NCBI RefSeq assembly: GCF_036323735.1
Contig: NC_086021.1
Coordinates: 129,208,476 to 129,272,475, forward strand
Length of the DNA stretch: 64,000 nt
Direction: 5' to 3'
Source of the DNA: Rattus norvegicus
Lineage: Eukaryota; Chordata; Mammalia; Rodentia; Muridae
Shown: one piece after another, positions 33,827 to 44,492 of the stretch
Layout: every line of letters starts with the position of its first letter
Position numbering within the stretch: the stretch's first letter is position 1
Made by a program: the position numbers and the translations under genes
Notes under the pieces: generated by a model
Seen by the model: the letters and a program-made list of their open reading frames with translations, nothing else
The model's database searches: none
Told to the model about the DNA's origin: nothing

Positions 33827-33925
33827 AGGGGTTGGGGATTTAGCTCAGTGGTAGAGCGCTTGCCTAGCAAGCACAAGGCCCTGGGTTCGGTCCCCAGCTC
33901 TGAAAAAAAAGAAAAAAAAAAGAAA
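33827..33925 (+). mobile_element. ID SINE (BC1-like type), second of a tandem pair
   Basis: Middle variant TTGCCTAGCAAGCAC and a tail without GAACC. Flanked by the same target AAAGAAATAGGTCAGG at 33811-33826 and 33926-33941. Confidence 0.95.
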
Positions 33926-34079
33926 AAAGAAATAGGTCAGGAAAGGAACTTCAAGATAGTAGAATAATTTTAAAGAAAAATAAGTATTTTAGCAGAAATT
34001 GACATGATTCAAGTATTCAATATGATAATTTCATAGCAACTATTTATTATAAAATGTTTTGAGGAGTCAGGAAGAAGAC

Positions 34080-34081
<2 letters not shown>

Positions 34082-34135
<54 letters not shown>
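34082..34135 (+). repeat. (CA)n microsatellite
   Basis: 27 perfect CA units. Confidence 0.97.
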
Positions 34136-34140
<5 letters not shown>

Positions 34141-34334
34141 TGGGGAGTGTCCCCAGTCTCAAGGCTCTTCCAGGAAAGGACACTATGGAAAGGACAAGGC
34201 CTTTGCTGCCTTGCATCTCAGTGGTAGAACCTGCTGAGCTTGTGCCAGGCCCCAGGGCTACAAACAAACAAGACCAAGACTTTGTTTCATTGTTTAAGTC
34301 GCCCCAGAGCCAATCCCCAGGATCAAAGGGAGAA

Positions 34335-34436
34335 AGGATGGTGAGGGGGATGCCAGGTGGGAAAGGAAAGGAAAGAAGGGAGGGAGGAGAGAAAGGACGA
34401 GGGGAGGGGGGAGGGAGAGGAAGAAGGGGGAGGAGT

Positions 34437-34474
<38 letters not shown>
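34335..34474 (+). repeat. Polypurine tract ending in (GA)n
   Basis: Irregular GGGA/GAAG units followed by perfect (GA)n at 34439-34474. It makes frames on both strands look open. Confidence 0.95.
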
Positions 34475-34478
<4 letters not shown>

Positions 34479-35417
34479 GAACAGACTTCTTCATCCCGGA
34501 ACCAGTTTGTTGTGAAGGGTCCATACTGGACCTTGTGACTCTGTGACAGATGGATACACATTTTCACAAAGCCAGGCCTCAGGTCTTTTAGGACTTCCAG
34601 GGAGTCAGGCGATGGATAGGTCTCAGGGTTGTTCACCCTTCCATGACTCCGTCCCTGACCTGTCTCTCTCCACAGACACAGCTCTGCAATCCTGTTTCCC
34701 TTCATGAGTTAGGCATCTGGCTTTGACCTGGCATTTCAGTACCAGGAACTGATTGTGATACCAGGATGACAATTTAAATCTTCATCTGTGACCCTGAACA
34801 ATCAAGGACGGTGAGAGCTTTGGGGGAAAGATTGTGGAGGAATGAGCAATGCTGCCACCTTGTGGAAGACAGTAGTTACGTTCTTTGAGGAGAAAATGGC
34901 TAACAATGACTAACAAAAAATGGCTAACAAAAAAGAACTTCGGGGAGTAGGGATTGCAGTTCGGCCCTGAAATTTTATTTATTTGGTAGCTTGTGTGGTT
35001 TAACTTTCGGTAACTTTTAAGAGTGGATCTCATTTTAAAGTAAGTTTATTCCACTAATAAATCAAATCTGAAAGAGACCACCCCACACACACTCAAGGCA
35101 AATATTTCATTAACATTTGTCAAGGCTCTATTAGGAACTAGCTGGATAATAATTTTTATAATTCAAATTTGGTTTCTTGTAGGTAAAAGGTGGGCTTTGA
35201 CGATATTTAAATGGTAATTCTTTCTCTATTATCTTTTTATTGCATTTCCCCAACCTTTGTCGACTGTAGGAACTCCTATCTTGTAGGAAAGTAAATGGGG
35301 CACTTTGGTCAGTGAAGCTTAAAGTGAGGCAGGGTTGCAGAGCACAGTGGTATCCTCCGGACACAACAGGACAGCTGCCCTTATGAACTCAGGGCAGCTG
35401 TTCCTGCCTGCACAAAG
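34475..35417. other. Intergenic sequence without recognisable feature
   Basis: No repeat or exon was recognised. Confidence 0.4.
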
Positions 35418-35612
35418 GTTGGGGAAATGGCTCAACAATTAAGGGCTCCGATTACTCTTCCAGAGGACCAGGGTGATTCCCAGCACCTGGTGGCTCTCAA
35501 CCAGATATGCATCCAGTTCCAGGAGATGAATAGCCTCTCTGACCTCTGTGGAGGGTCAGGCACACACATGGTACACAGACATCCATACAGGCAAAACACA
35601 CAAAATTAAAAA
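35418..35612 (+). mobile_element. B3 SINE
   Basis: GGTTGGGGAAATGGCTCAAC head, CATACAGGCAAAACACACAA tail. Confidence 0.8.
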
Positions 35613-35689
35613 CTGAATAGACCTAATTTTCAAAAACATTAAAGACCTGCACTGTCGCAGTTCCCAGTTAAATCTACTGAAATCGATCC

Positions 35690-36200
35690 CAGAAGGTGTT
35701 TCTTACTACCCGCCCCGGGGTAGGTGGAAGTGCATTCCTTGCTATCCACCCCAAATGAAAGACACATACACAGAGCCTTTATATTTTTATATGCCTTAAG
35801 CAGCTCAATGGCCAGGTCACTTCCTAACCTCCACGTGCCTGATCCCTTCTGATATTCCCAAGTTATTACTTACTAAAATCTATATTCCATCCTTGCTGCC
35901 CTAGACCCAGACATGCAGCCCTCATGGAGCACGAATCCCCCAGCTCCTACACTGTGGCTATGCTCTCTGTCCCGCACCTCTCAGGCATGGTGTCTCTCCT
36001 CTCTTTCTCCTGTCATGGGAGATCTCCTTCCTCCTAAAATCCCGCCTCTGTCTCCCCACCCAGTCATTGGCCGCTGGCAACTTTATTTACCAATCAAAAC
36101 CAACTGGGGGCAGAGTTCCCTCAATGTCTCACTTGTGGAAGAGCAGATTCTCTTGGAATTTGGGGACCCAGATTAACACAATACAAGCAAACCCACCACA
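35690..36200. repeat. Probable rodent LTR or medium-reiteration repeat, unassigned
   Basis: Phrases such as AGTCATTGGCCGCTGGCAAC, CTTTATTTACCAATCAAAAC and AAATCCCGCCTC resemble a common rodent repeat. Family, ends and orientation are uncertain. Confidence 0.4.
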
Positions 36201-36399
36201 CTGCACAATGCCAAGTCAGTCAACATTCTAGCAAGGAGGGGGGAGGGTTCATGAAGCGCATCCCTAAGGAGCTATTGACTGCCGATGGCTCCTGGGAGAG
36301 GGAGAGTCAGTTTTCTTTAATAATATGGTCCCTAGGAGGTTAGTCATGCTCCAGTGGTTGTCCCCATACAAAAGTATATGAGTGGCTCAAATAACTCAT

Positions 36400-36545
36400 G
36401 GGAAAAGAGGAAGAAGGAGGAAGAGGAGGAAGGGGGAAGGCGGAAGAGGAAAAGGAGAAAGAGGAAGATAAGGATGAAAATGAGGAAGAGGAGGAAAGGA
36501 AGAAGGGGAAGAAGAGGAGGAGGAAAAGGAAGAGAAATGGGAGGC
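36400..36545 (+). repeat. GA-rich purine tract
   Basis: GAAGAGGAGGAAG-type units over about 145 bases. It produces Lys/Glu-rich open frames that are not genes. Confidence 0.9.
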
Positions 36546-36649
36546 TGGGGCATAACTCTGGGAAAAGTTATGGAGAGGAGTTGAGGATGCATATTTTCAA
36601 AATATATGGTATGAAATTCTATAAGAATTAATAACAGTATTTTTTTTTT

Positions 36650-36736
36650 GTTCTTTTTTTTCGGAGCTGGGGACCGAACCCAGGGCCTTGCGCTTCCTAG
36701 GTAAGCGCTCTACCACTGAGCTAAATCCCCAGCCCC
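36650..36736 (-). mobile_element. ID SINE (TTACCTAGGAAGC type), antisense
   Basis: Complete. Target-site duplication AACAGTAT plus T run at 36633 and 36737. Confidence 0.95.
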
Positions 36737-36814
36737 AACAGTATTTTTTTTTAAAAAAAGCAAGGTAGGTTCATTCCAATCTTTTAGTTATTCTGTGTTA
36801 ATAGATTTAAAAAA

Positions 36815-36905
36815 ATTTTTATGCGTATAAGTGGTTTTCCCCAAACGTATCTCTGTGCATCTCTTGCGTTCTGGTACCCATGGAGGCCAGAAAAGGACGG
36901 CAGAA
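36815..36905 (-). mobile_element. B3 SINE fragment, antisense
   Basis: TACCCATGGAGGCCAGAAAA. The head half is missing. Confidence 0.55.
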
Positions 36906-37087
36906 CCTTTGGAGCATAATTTAAAGTTACAAGGCCAATCAGGTGTCCTCAGTTTCCACATACTGAAGGGTATGCAAAGAATTGCGTCTCATGGACCGTT
37001 TCCTTTAACTGTATAAAGCTAGAGCCTAGGTTAGACTAGACTAATGAACTCACGTGAGATAATTTGACATAATGACTGGAGTAAAGG

Positions 37088-37487
37088 CATTCGGTCCCAG
37101 ATGATTTTTGTCAACTTGACACAGCTGGAGCCAAAGAGAAACCTCAATTGAAGAAACATCCCTGTCCCATCGCCTTGGGCAAGCTTATGGGGCATTTTCT
37201 TATTGCTAATTGATAGAGGAGGGCCCAGCCCACTGGTGTTAGTGGCACTCCTGGGCAGGTGGTTGTGGGAGTTATAATAATGCAAGCAGAACAAGGAACG
37301 AGGAGCAAGCCAGCAAGCTGCACTCCTTCATGGTTGCTTTCTGGATCAGTCCCACCCTCTGGGATCCTGCCCCTTCATGATGGATTACAACTAACTGTGA
37401 ACGGAATAAACCTTCTCCTCCCCACATTGCTTCTGGTCAGTGTTGTGCTATCACAGGAATAGAAACCTAATTAAGACATGCACTAAA
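37088..37487 (+). repeat. Rodent dispersed repeat with MaLR-like 3' end
   Basis: TTTTTGTCAACTTGACACAG, GAGGGCCCAGCCCACTGG and 3' CAGGAATAGAAACCTAATTA are familiar from a common rodent repeat. AATAAACC near 37404 gives sense orientation. Family name uncertain. Confidence 0.6.
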
Positions 37488-38010
37488 TGGAATGCTAGGG
37501 TTTTACATGTGAAGAGAGCTGTGCAAAGTTATGAAAGAAGATAACTGAGAGCTCACAAAAGTCTGTCATATTTTATGTTGGGGACACTCTGAAATGAAGA
37601 TGTGGTTATTTGATAATTGAGACTATGATTAAAACAAGGCATGAGATGAGAACAGGAGTATATGTGAAAGAAGATGTATAAGAAATTTGAGAGGAAAATA
37701 GAGTTTCTGAGAAGGGTTACTTAGAAGGAATACTGGACACACAGAGACCAAACTGTGGATGATCTTGTAAAGGAGCCTCAGATGCTGTGAGTGGGTGAGA
37801 ATACATTCTGAAAGGATTTTAAGAGGAACAAACCCTTAGGCCTCATATACGCTAACGCATGTTCTACCGTTGAGCTGTACCCCACCCCATAATTCTTACT
37901 TAGTTTCATGCACCATTTCACATTTTAGAAAAATGATTGCCATATACTAGGCTCCAATCCAGGCAAACGGAAAACTGATAGAGCTCTATGAGTGTGGATA
38001 AGAAACGAAT
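37488..38010. other. Intergenic sequence without recognisable feature
   Basis: No repeat or exon was recognised. Confidence 0.4.
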
Positions 38011-38080
38011 GAGGGACTGGAGAGATGGCTCAGCCATTCACAGCACTGGCTGTTCCTCCAGAGAACTGGGGCTCATAGGT
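38011..38080 (+). mobile_element. B2/B3 SINE head fragment
   Basis: GGACTGGAGAGATGGCTCAG. Truncated after about 70 bases. Confidence 0.75.
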
Positions 38081-38754
38081 TCTGCATTTTCATGAATCCC
38101 GGAGACATTTTTCTTTACACTATATGCTTTACTAAAACGTTAGGTTCCAGCTAGATCTGAGAAAGTCATTTCAAAACGTAGTCCCTTCTTTAGGAAGAAA
38201 TCGTTTTTCTGGGGCGATGAGACAGATCTCTTACTGCTCTGTGAGTCTCTTGTCTTTGACAAGTATGCGTGAACCCCATCAATGAGAAGGAGTACGACTC
38301 CTGTAGGTAACCATCAGACTACACAGCTTGGAGTGCTGTCGGCTGAGTTTGCTGCACTTTAGGAAACACATTGCATAGCTTTCAAGAAAAAATAATTTGA
38401 CTCTGCCAAATCTTTGTTTGAGACAAAGCTTTCATTTTGTGACAGAAAAACAAAACAAAGAGGTCATGCTTATACCAATACAATCCTTATGCTTCCTAAA
38501 TGAATGGAGTTTAGAAATTAGACTGTATCTAAGGAAATACATTTATGTGGTTGTAGGCTTGGGTTTTTTGTTTTGTTTTGTTTCGGTTTGGTTTTTGGAC
38601 TTGAATACCTTAATTGTCCATTGTTCTTCCTTGCATAGGCCTTTTTATGTAGTCATAAAACGTTTTCTTAGAAACCACTATCAAATACAAGGAAAGAACG
38701 CAGGACGCTTGCCATGATGCAGAGACGACTCTATTCCATCTGCATACAACGTTA

Positions 38755-38755
<1 letters not shown>
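38081..38755. other. Intergenic sequence without recognisable feature
   Basis: A G/T-rich run at about 38560-38600. No exon was recognised. Confidence 0.4.

Positions 38756-38802
<47 letters not shown>
38756..38802 (+). repeat. (CA)n microsatellite
   Basis: About 23 perfect CA units. Confidence 0.97.
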
Positions 38803-38803
<1 letters not shown>

Positions 38804-38811
38804 ACCGATTC

Positions 38812-38877
38812 ACACAGTCAAGCACTTGGTCTCCAGTTGGTGGTGCTGTTTTGCAAGGTTATGGGACAATTAGGAGG
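38812..38877 (+). mobile_element. MaLR LTR (outer), part 1
   Basis: GCACTTGGTCTCCAGTTGG to GGGACAATTAGGAGG is the 5' part of an MT/ORR1-like LTR. It continues at 39199. Confidence 0.6.
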
Positions 38878-39198
38878 GATGGTGGTTTGAATGAAAATGG
38901 ACCCCAAAGGCACTTAGGGAGTGAAACTTTTAGAAGGTGTGGCCTTGTTGGAGGCAGTGTGTTGCTGAGGGGAGGGCTTTGAGGTTTGTGAAGCTCAGAC
39001 CAGGCCCAGTGGCTCTCCCTCCTTCCTGTCTGGGGATCTAAAGACAGGACTTTCAGCTACCTGGCTGGCACCATGTCCGCCCACATGCTGCCATGTTTCC
39101 CTCTGAACTGTAAGCCAACCCCATTTAAATGCTTTCCTTTATGAGAGTTACTGTGACCCTGGTATCTCTTCCCAACAATAAAAACCCTAAGACAGGAG
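38878..39198 (+). mobile_element. MaLR LTR (MT/ORR1 type), inserted in another MaLR
   Basis: Complete from GATGGTGGTTTGAATG to AATAAAAACCCTAAGACA. AGGAG on both sides fits a 5-base MaLR target duplication. Confidence 0.8.
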
Positions 39199-39262
39199 AT
39201 GGAACCTTGCTGAAGAAGTATGTCAGTTGGGGTGGGGCTTCGAAGGCTTATTGCCTTATCCC
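39199..39262 (+). mobile_element. MaLR LTR (outer), part 2
   Basis: AACCTTGCTGAAGAAGTATG...GGGGTGGGGCTTCG is the next collinear MaLR segment after part 1. Confidence 0.6.
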
Positions 39263-39928
39263 TGTAGGCTTGGCTTTTTCAAAACCTACTTTAATAATAA
39301 TAAGAGTTCTTAAAAGCTTCAACCTCCCTTATAGCCCATCAGCCAAAGGTAGGAGAGGAAAATGGTTAATGGGACAAAGGGGATGTGAATCCATTTAGAA
39401 GTAGTTCCTTGGGGCAATTCCAATATTTGCTGTCAACAGTCCAGTTCCCTAGCAAAACATCTAAGCATGAGTCAGCGGCAGCTGCTCGAACCAGAAGAAA
39501 TCGTATCTCCACCAATCGGCAGGAGTCCACTGGAGCAGCAAAAAGCAGCCAGAACACCACCAGAAGTTTCTCTCTACAAAGTTACGACAAGCGAAGATCA
39601 GCGAAGAGAGCAAGGTGAACCAATACAAGAGCGTTGTCAGCGAAGACAAACATCAGTGAAGCAAACCAGTGCCAGTGTCCGCCACTGTCTGTTGAACATT
39701 ACAAGCCCACTACAGCAAAACATCACATGGCCTTTCACCAGACAGCTTCCAGAAAACACCACATGTCTGTTCTCAGCAAAGCATCCTCTCATGTGTCTGC
39801 TTCAACGACAACAACAACAAAACAAAACAAGACAAAAAAAAACCAAAAAACAACAACAAAAAAAACACCTTTCATACTACAGCTTCCAGAAAAACATCAC
39901 TTCAACAGAAGCAGAAATTCACACTTCA
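39263..39928 (+). mobile_element. LTR-like repeat 'family A', copy 2
   Basis: Bounded TGTAGG...ACTTCA (666 bp). Collinear with copy 1. It lies between two collinear MaLR segments, which helps to define both ends. A (CAA)n/A-rich expansion lies at about 39807-39870. Confidence 0.65.
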
Positions 39929-40135
39929 CACCCCACTTCCTTTCTGCCTCCTCTGCTTCCTGTGTATAAATAATATAATGGGATTAGCAAACCTCTTGTT
40001 CCTCCCACAAAGTCTGCTTGTTACCATGCCTTCCCCATTATTGTGAACTCTGCCTTAGGAACAGTAAACTAAAATAAACCCTCCCTTCTATAAGCTGATC
40101 ATAGTGTTGTATCACAGGAACAAAAAAAAAATTAA
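39929..40135 (+). mobile_element. MaLR LTR (outer), part 3
   Basis: CCCCACTTCCTTTCTGCCTC, ACCATGCCTTCCCCATTATT, AAAATAAACCCTCCCTTCTA, ending in an A-rich stretch: the MaLR 3' end. Confidence 0.7.
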
Positions 40136-40291
40136 CTGACTCTGAAGTCGACAGCAGTTCTGAAGACAGGGACCACGTTGGTTTTTGTAGGATGACTTTG
40201 GATTTAAAAACATTGACTGCCAGTGAGCAGAGCTTAGATGGCTGTGAACAGGCTATTCTAGTCAGAGCTGTGAGAGTCAGCGTTATAGTTA

Positions 40292-40700
40292 AGTTTTAAT
40301 TACTGTGCCTAAGAGATCCATAAAACAAAAATCCTTATAACCTGTAAGCCCCTTGCCCAAGCACAGATCCTTCCTGAAACGCTGGAGGCCGTTGTTTATA
40401 GGAGATAACAAGCCACTTGATTTTGCTCCCCTAAACAAGGATGTTTGACCCAACTACACCAAAAGTGCTTGATCACATGCAGGCAGGAGGTATGCAGGCA
40501 GGAAACATGTCAGGATGTATGCTTGCCCTTGATTGGATCTGATGGGAAATACACAGCCTTATGAGTTTGCCTTTATAAGCCTCTGCACAATGTGACTCAC
40601 TGCCATTTTCTGGGAACCCCAGAATGGGTCTGGCTTTTAATGAAAGCATTCTTCAGATTGGGCTCAAATTGTAGTGGTGGTCTGGTAGGATTAACAGAGC
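40292..40700 (+). mobile_element. LTR 'family B', copy 1, sense
   Basis: ATTACTGTGCCTAAGAGATC through a TATA-like TTTATAAG (40572-40579) to AAATTGTAGTGGTGG. Homologous, in opposite orientation, to 43014-43455. The layout suggests a solo LTR; exact ends are unsure. Confidence 0.55.
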
Positions 40701-40923
40701 CTGGGAGATAGTGGGGCTATGAGTAATACACACGGTGGAGAGCTCATTCGAGAGGTTTCAAAGGGAAGCATGTACTGCATTAACAAGTAGCCTAGAAGAC
40801 ATACATGTGATATTTTAGTAAAGAATATGATTGCATCTATCTACATGCCCTTAAGACTTGCTTGAGAATAAAATGTTAAAGTAATTGACTCATTTATTTA
40901 GCAAAGGAAATTTCAAAACAGCC

Positions 40924-41205
40924 TGTGGTGGTTTGAGTAAGAAATGTCCCCACCCCCATATATTCGAACACTCAGGCACTGTTTGGGACAGTTCCAGGGA
41001 GGTACAGCCTTACTGAAGGAAGTATGTTTGTTCTCTCTGCTTCCTATGTGTTGGTGGAAATATAATCTCTCAGCTTTCTGCTCCAGCTGTCTGCCACCAT
41101 ACATCCCTGGCTGTAATGGATCTTCCTCTGGAACCCAAAGCTCCAATAGACTCTTACTCTATAACCTACTTCTGGTCTTATCACAGCACAGAAGTTGGTA
41201 CTTGG
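40924..41205 (+). mobile_element. MaLR LTR (MT type)
   Basis: TGGTGGTTTGAGTAAGAAAT, TTCTCTCTGCTTCCTATGTG, CTTATCACAGCACAGAAG. Confidence 0.7.
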
Positions 41206-41245
41206 CAGGGGCTGTGTGGGGGCTGTTGATGTGAAGACCCTGACC

Positions 41246-41282
41246 GTTTGTTTGTTTGTTTGTTTGTTTGTTTGTTTGTTTG
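41246..41282 (+). repeat. (GTTT)n microsatellite
   Basis: About nine perfect GTTT units. Confidence 0.95.
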
Positions 41283-41697
41283 GGAGAGATGTGGAAGCTT
41301 TAGACTAGAAAAGGGGTTGAAGATTGTAAGCAGAGTTTAAAAACCATTCTAGTAGAATCCCAGAAGACAGTAGTGCTGAGAGCTGTGCAGGCTGTGGAAG
41401 CCTGACTCAAGAGGTTTCAGAAGGTAACAATACTGCCAACTGGCCTAGAGACAGTGATATTTTGACAAGGTCTCTAGGTGCCTTCTGACCACGTCACAAG
41501 AACATGTCTGCAGCTAAATTAAAAAGTAATGGCATTAGCACCTTTGTTGGAGGACATTTCGAGGCAGCATAAGATTGGATCTATGGTGTGGTTATTGCTA
41601 ATAATGATTATGTAGATCTACAGTGACAAAGCAACTGGGGAATAAAGAAACACAAAATGTATAGTTTGGAGAGAAGAGTACTAGGAAGCTTAATGTT
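41283..41697. other. Intergenic sequence, unassigned
   Basis: May include further degenerate repeat sequence adjoining the L1 end. Not identified. Confidence 0.35.
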
Positions 41698-42048
41698 GTG
41701 TTCAAGGTATGTGCGTCTACAACCAACCAGACCCCACCAGAGCTCCCAGGGACTAAACCACCAACCAATGAGTGCACATGGAGGGACCCAGACTCCAACC
41801 ACATATGTAGCAGAGGATGCCATTGTCCAGCATCAATAGGAGGAAAAACCCTTGGTCCTGTGAAGGCTCGTTTCCTCAATGTAGGGGAATGCCAGGGCAT
41901 TGAGGTTAGGGTTGGTGTGTGGGAGTGGGAGCATCCTCATAGAAACATGGGGACAGGAAGGGGGTATGGGAGAGGGGAGAAAGGGGATAACATTTGAAAT
42001 ATAAACACATAAAATATCCAAGAAAAATAAAGTAAAATAAAATAAAGA
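41698..42048 (+). mobile_element. L1 3' UTR end, sense
   Basis: CCCCACCAGAGCTCCCAGGG, GTTTCCTCAATGTAGGGGAA, GATAACATTTGAAATATAAA, then an A-rich tail (AAAATAAAGTAAAATAAA). A 5'-truncated rodent L1 with no coding part. Confidence 0.85.
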
Positions 42049-42878
42049 TGTGTGCTTGTAGGCTGTGGGTGTTAATGAGATTTGTATGATTAGAGACCTC
42101 CCTCTCTTCACTGGAACAAAGAGTGCCCTCAGGACAACTGCACTCAGCTAAGCTTCCCACTAGTGAAGGATGGGTCTGAGGACTTCCCCGTTCCTAGCAA
42201 TCAACAGCATGCAAAGGTTGCTGCTAATGTGATTCAAGGGAGCAAGGGTCCATCCAAGACTGACAGCCAAACTTGGCAGTATCATCCACACAGAACTGGC
42301 TTTAGGGTGTGAAAGATTCAAGAGTGAGGGGCTTGTGGATTCCACTCCCCCTAATCCCCAGTCTCAGGGAGCTGCTGAGACTGACTAACATGCAACGGGG
42401 CTGGTTGGCAAAAAAGGCTCTGAGATGTCACTGTGTAGAGACATAAAGGTGATGCCTGGGCTGTGGTGGAGACTCAAGGTGTCAGAAATGTTAGAGCAGT
42501 GAGAGGAGAGCTTCACACCCAGGGAGGAGTAGAAAGACCACACACGGCAAAGCTGGAGGGTGGCCCGGGTAGCAGACACAGAACTACAGGATTTAGAGAT
42601 TTCCCTGCTGGGTTTCCATCTTGCTCTGAGCCAATCATTTGTCACCGTGTCCCCATTCTTCCATTTTTAAAATGAAAATGTATATCCTGTGCCATTGGCA
42701 ACATATAATCTATATTTTGATTTTATAGGAGGTCATAGTTACGAGATTGCCTTGAGGTTCAAAGGGGATTTTAGATTTGTAAACAGTGTTGAAACTGGTG
42801 AAAACTGAGGGACTTCTTAAAGTGCATTAAACGCACTAATGTCAGGAGAGGGCCATGAGCCTAAGGAGCCAGGGGTCC
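42049..42878. other. Intergenic sequence without recognisable feature
   Basis: No repeat or exon was recognised. Confidence 0.4.
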
Positions 42879-43013
42879 AATGTGGTAGCTTGAGTAAAGA
42901 ATGTCCCCACATCTTATACATTTGAACAGTTGGTCCCACCAAGTGATGCTGTTTTGGAAGGTTATGGAGCCTTAGGCACTACAGTCTTGCTGGAGGAAAT
43001 ACTATTAATCCCC
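42879..43013 (+). mobile_element. MaLR LTR, 5' part (split)
   Basis: TGTGGTAGCTTGAGTAAAGA through CTTGCTGGAGGAAATAC. It resumes near 43456. Confidence 0.75.
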
Positions 43014-43455
43014 CCAGGTGAGACTAAGAACCCTACCACAATTTTTAAGCCAAACGTGAAAGCAAGCTTTGTCAAATACTGGCCAGGACAATGGACACTG
43101 CCCAGGTCCATACTTGGGATTCCCAGAGAATGATCCTGAATTACATTAGTCCAGTGTTTACGAAGGCAAAAATCCACAAGGTTACTATACACTTCCCACC
43201 TTTGTCTGATGAGGGCAAATACACACCCTGATGTACTTCCTGCCCGTGCACGTCCCATCTCTGTGCGACCAAGCACATCCTGTGCAGTTTGGCAACCAAC
43301 TGTGTTTCCCAACGTGAAAACATGCGTGCCTCGTTATCTTACGTGGACAGCATGCCTTAGCATTCCCAAACGGTACCTCCTATAGGTTAGACTCGACTTT
43401 GCTTTACAGATCTCTTAAGCACGGTAATTTAAACTTAAAACACAACTTTAGCCGT
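43014..43455 (-). mobile_element. LTR 'family B', copy 2, antisense, inside a MaLR
   Basis: Read on the minus strand it aligns with copy 1: AATTACCGTG-TTAAGAGATC, CAGGCAGGAAGTACATCAGG-like segment, TTTTTGCC before the TATA-like position, and AAATTGTGGTAGGG at the end. The plus-strand left end TGAGACTAAG (43019) reads as a CA terminus on the minus strand. Confidence 0.6.
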
Positions 43456-43682
43456 CCCAGTGCATCGCTGGGAGTTTATAATTCCTCTCTACTTCCTGCC
43501 CGTTCTCTCTGCTTCCTGTGTGTGCTAACAGTGATCAGCAAGTTTCCCACTCTTGCTCTCACAATTTCCTGATGCTATGCCTTCCCCACTATTACAGACT
43601 CCGGAAACATAAGCTAAAATAAACCTTCCTCCTATAAATTGTCGTGGTATTTTATCATAGCAACAGAAAATCTACTAACAGA
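43456..43682 (+). mobile_element. MaLR LTR, 3' part (split)
   Basis: GTTCTCTCTGCTTCCTGTGT, GCTATGCCTTCCCCACTATT, AAAATAAACCTTCCTCCTAT, ACAGAAAATCTACTAACAGA. Confidence 0.8.
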
Positions 43683-44044
43683 CACTGACCTCCTCTTTTG
43701 CTAAAAGCTTATCTAGTCTTCATTGGCTCCCTGATGTAAATGTTGTTATCACTTTCAGGAGAGTAAGGAGGTTTGGAGTGCTCGGTAATCTCCCCTAAGC
43801 TTTAAAAACAAAAGAGCAAAAAGCAAGGAACTGAAGAATAAATGCCATCGGCTAGGTTCTCTCTCTTTCTCTGGTTTATTTGTCATGCTTTGACCTTTCA
43901 GTGTAATTAAGGAAAATAGTAGTGCTTGCATAATAAAAATAAGGAAAGAAAAAGTCAAACTGTCAACTAAATAACCAATAAACTTTTTGCTAGAAACCTC
44001 CATGATGAAAGTGTCTATGTTGTAAAGTCAGAAAGTAAGGAAAT

Positions 44045-44160
44045 GCTAGAGGAGAAAAAGGGAGAAGAATGGAAGGAAGGGAGGAAGGGAGGAAGGAAGA
44101 AGGAAAGAAAGAAGAGAGAAAGGGAGAGGAGAAAAGGAGGAAGAAAAAGGAGGAAAGAGA
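44045..44160 (+). repeat. GGAA/GAAA purine tract
   Basis: Polypurine run of GGAAGG and AAAGAAAG units. Confidence 0.9.
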
Positions 44161-44338
44161 GATGAATAAGCACATCAGAAGAACTCGGAAGCCATGTTGG
44201 GGGTGTCTAATTGATAAGCCTGCTGTTCAGTAAGAAGATAGCAGACACCAACAAAGGTCAGTTGGAGTTACTTACAGCTGGGTCTCGCTAGGTGAGAACT
44301 CTAGCCTCCACCTATTCTGTAGTGGGGTTGCCCAATTC

Positions 44339-44415
44339 TGCGTGTGCATGTGTGCGTGTGAGTGTGTGTGTGTGCATGTGTGTGCATGTGAGTGTGTGAG
44401 TGTATGAGTATGCGA

Positions 44416-44489
<74 letters not shown>
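44339..44489 (+). repeat. Compound (GT)n-(GA)n microsatellite
   Basis: Imperfect GT/GTGA sequence at 44339-44435 passes into perfect (GA)n at 44436-44489. Confidence 0.95.

Positions 44490-44492
<3 letters not shown>

Noticed and set aside
33696..33925. Possible tandem tRNA-Ala genes
   Set aside because: They carry tRNA-like A and B boxes, but the body lacks the tRNA 3' half and ends in an A-rich tail with target duplications, so they are ID SINEs. The same applies to the other ID copies.
34067..34705. 212-codon minus-strand frame and a 159-codon plus-strand frame
   Set aside because: Both run through (CA)n and a polypurine/(GA)n tract, which keep them open. The parts outside have no recognisable domain.
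36354..36631. Lys/Glu-rich frames that look like an acidic-basic protein
   Set aside because: They are translations of a GA-rich purine tract.
39467..39973. 168-codon plus-strand frame
   Set aside because: It lies within LTR-like family A copy 2 and an A-rich run and shows no similarity to viral gag, pol or env.
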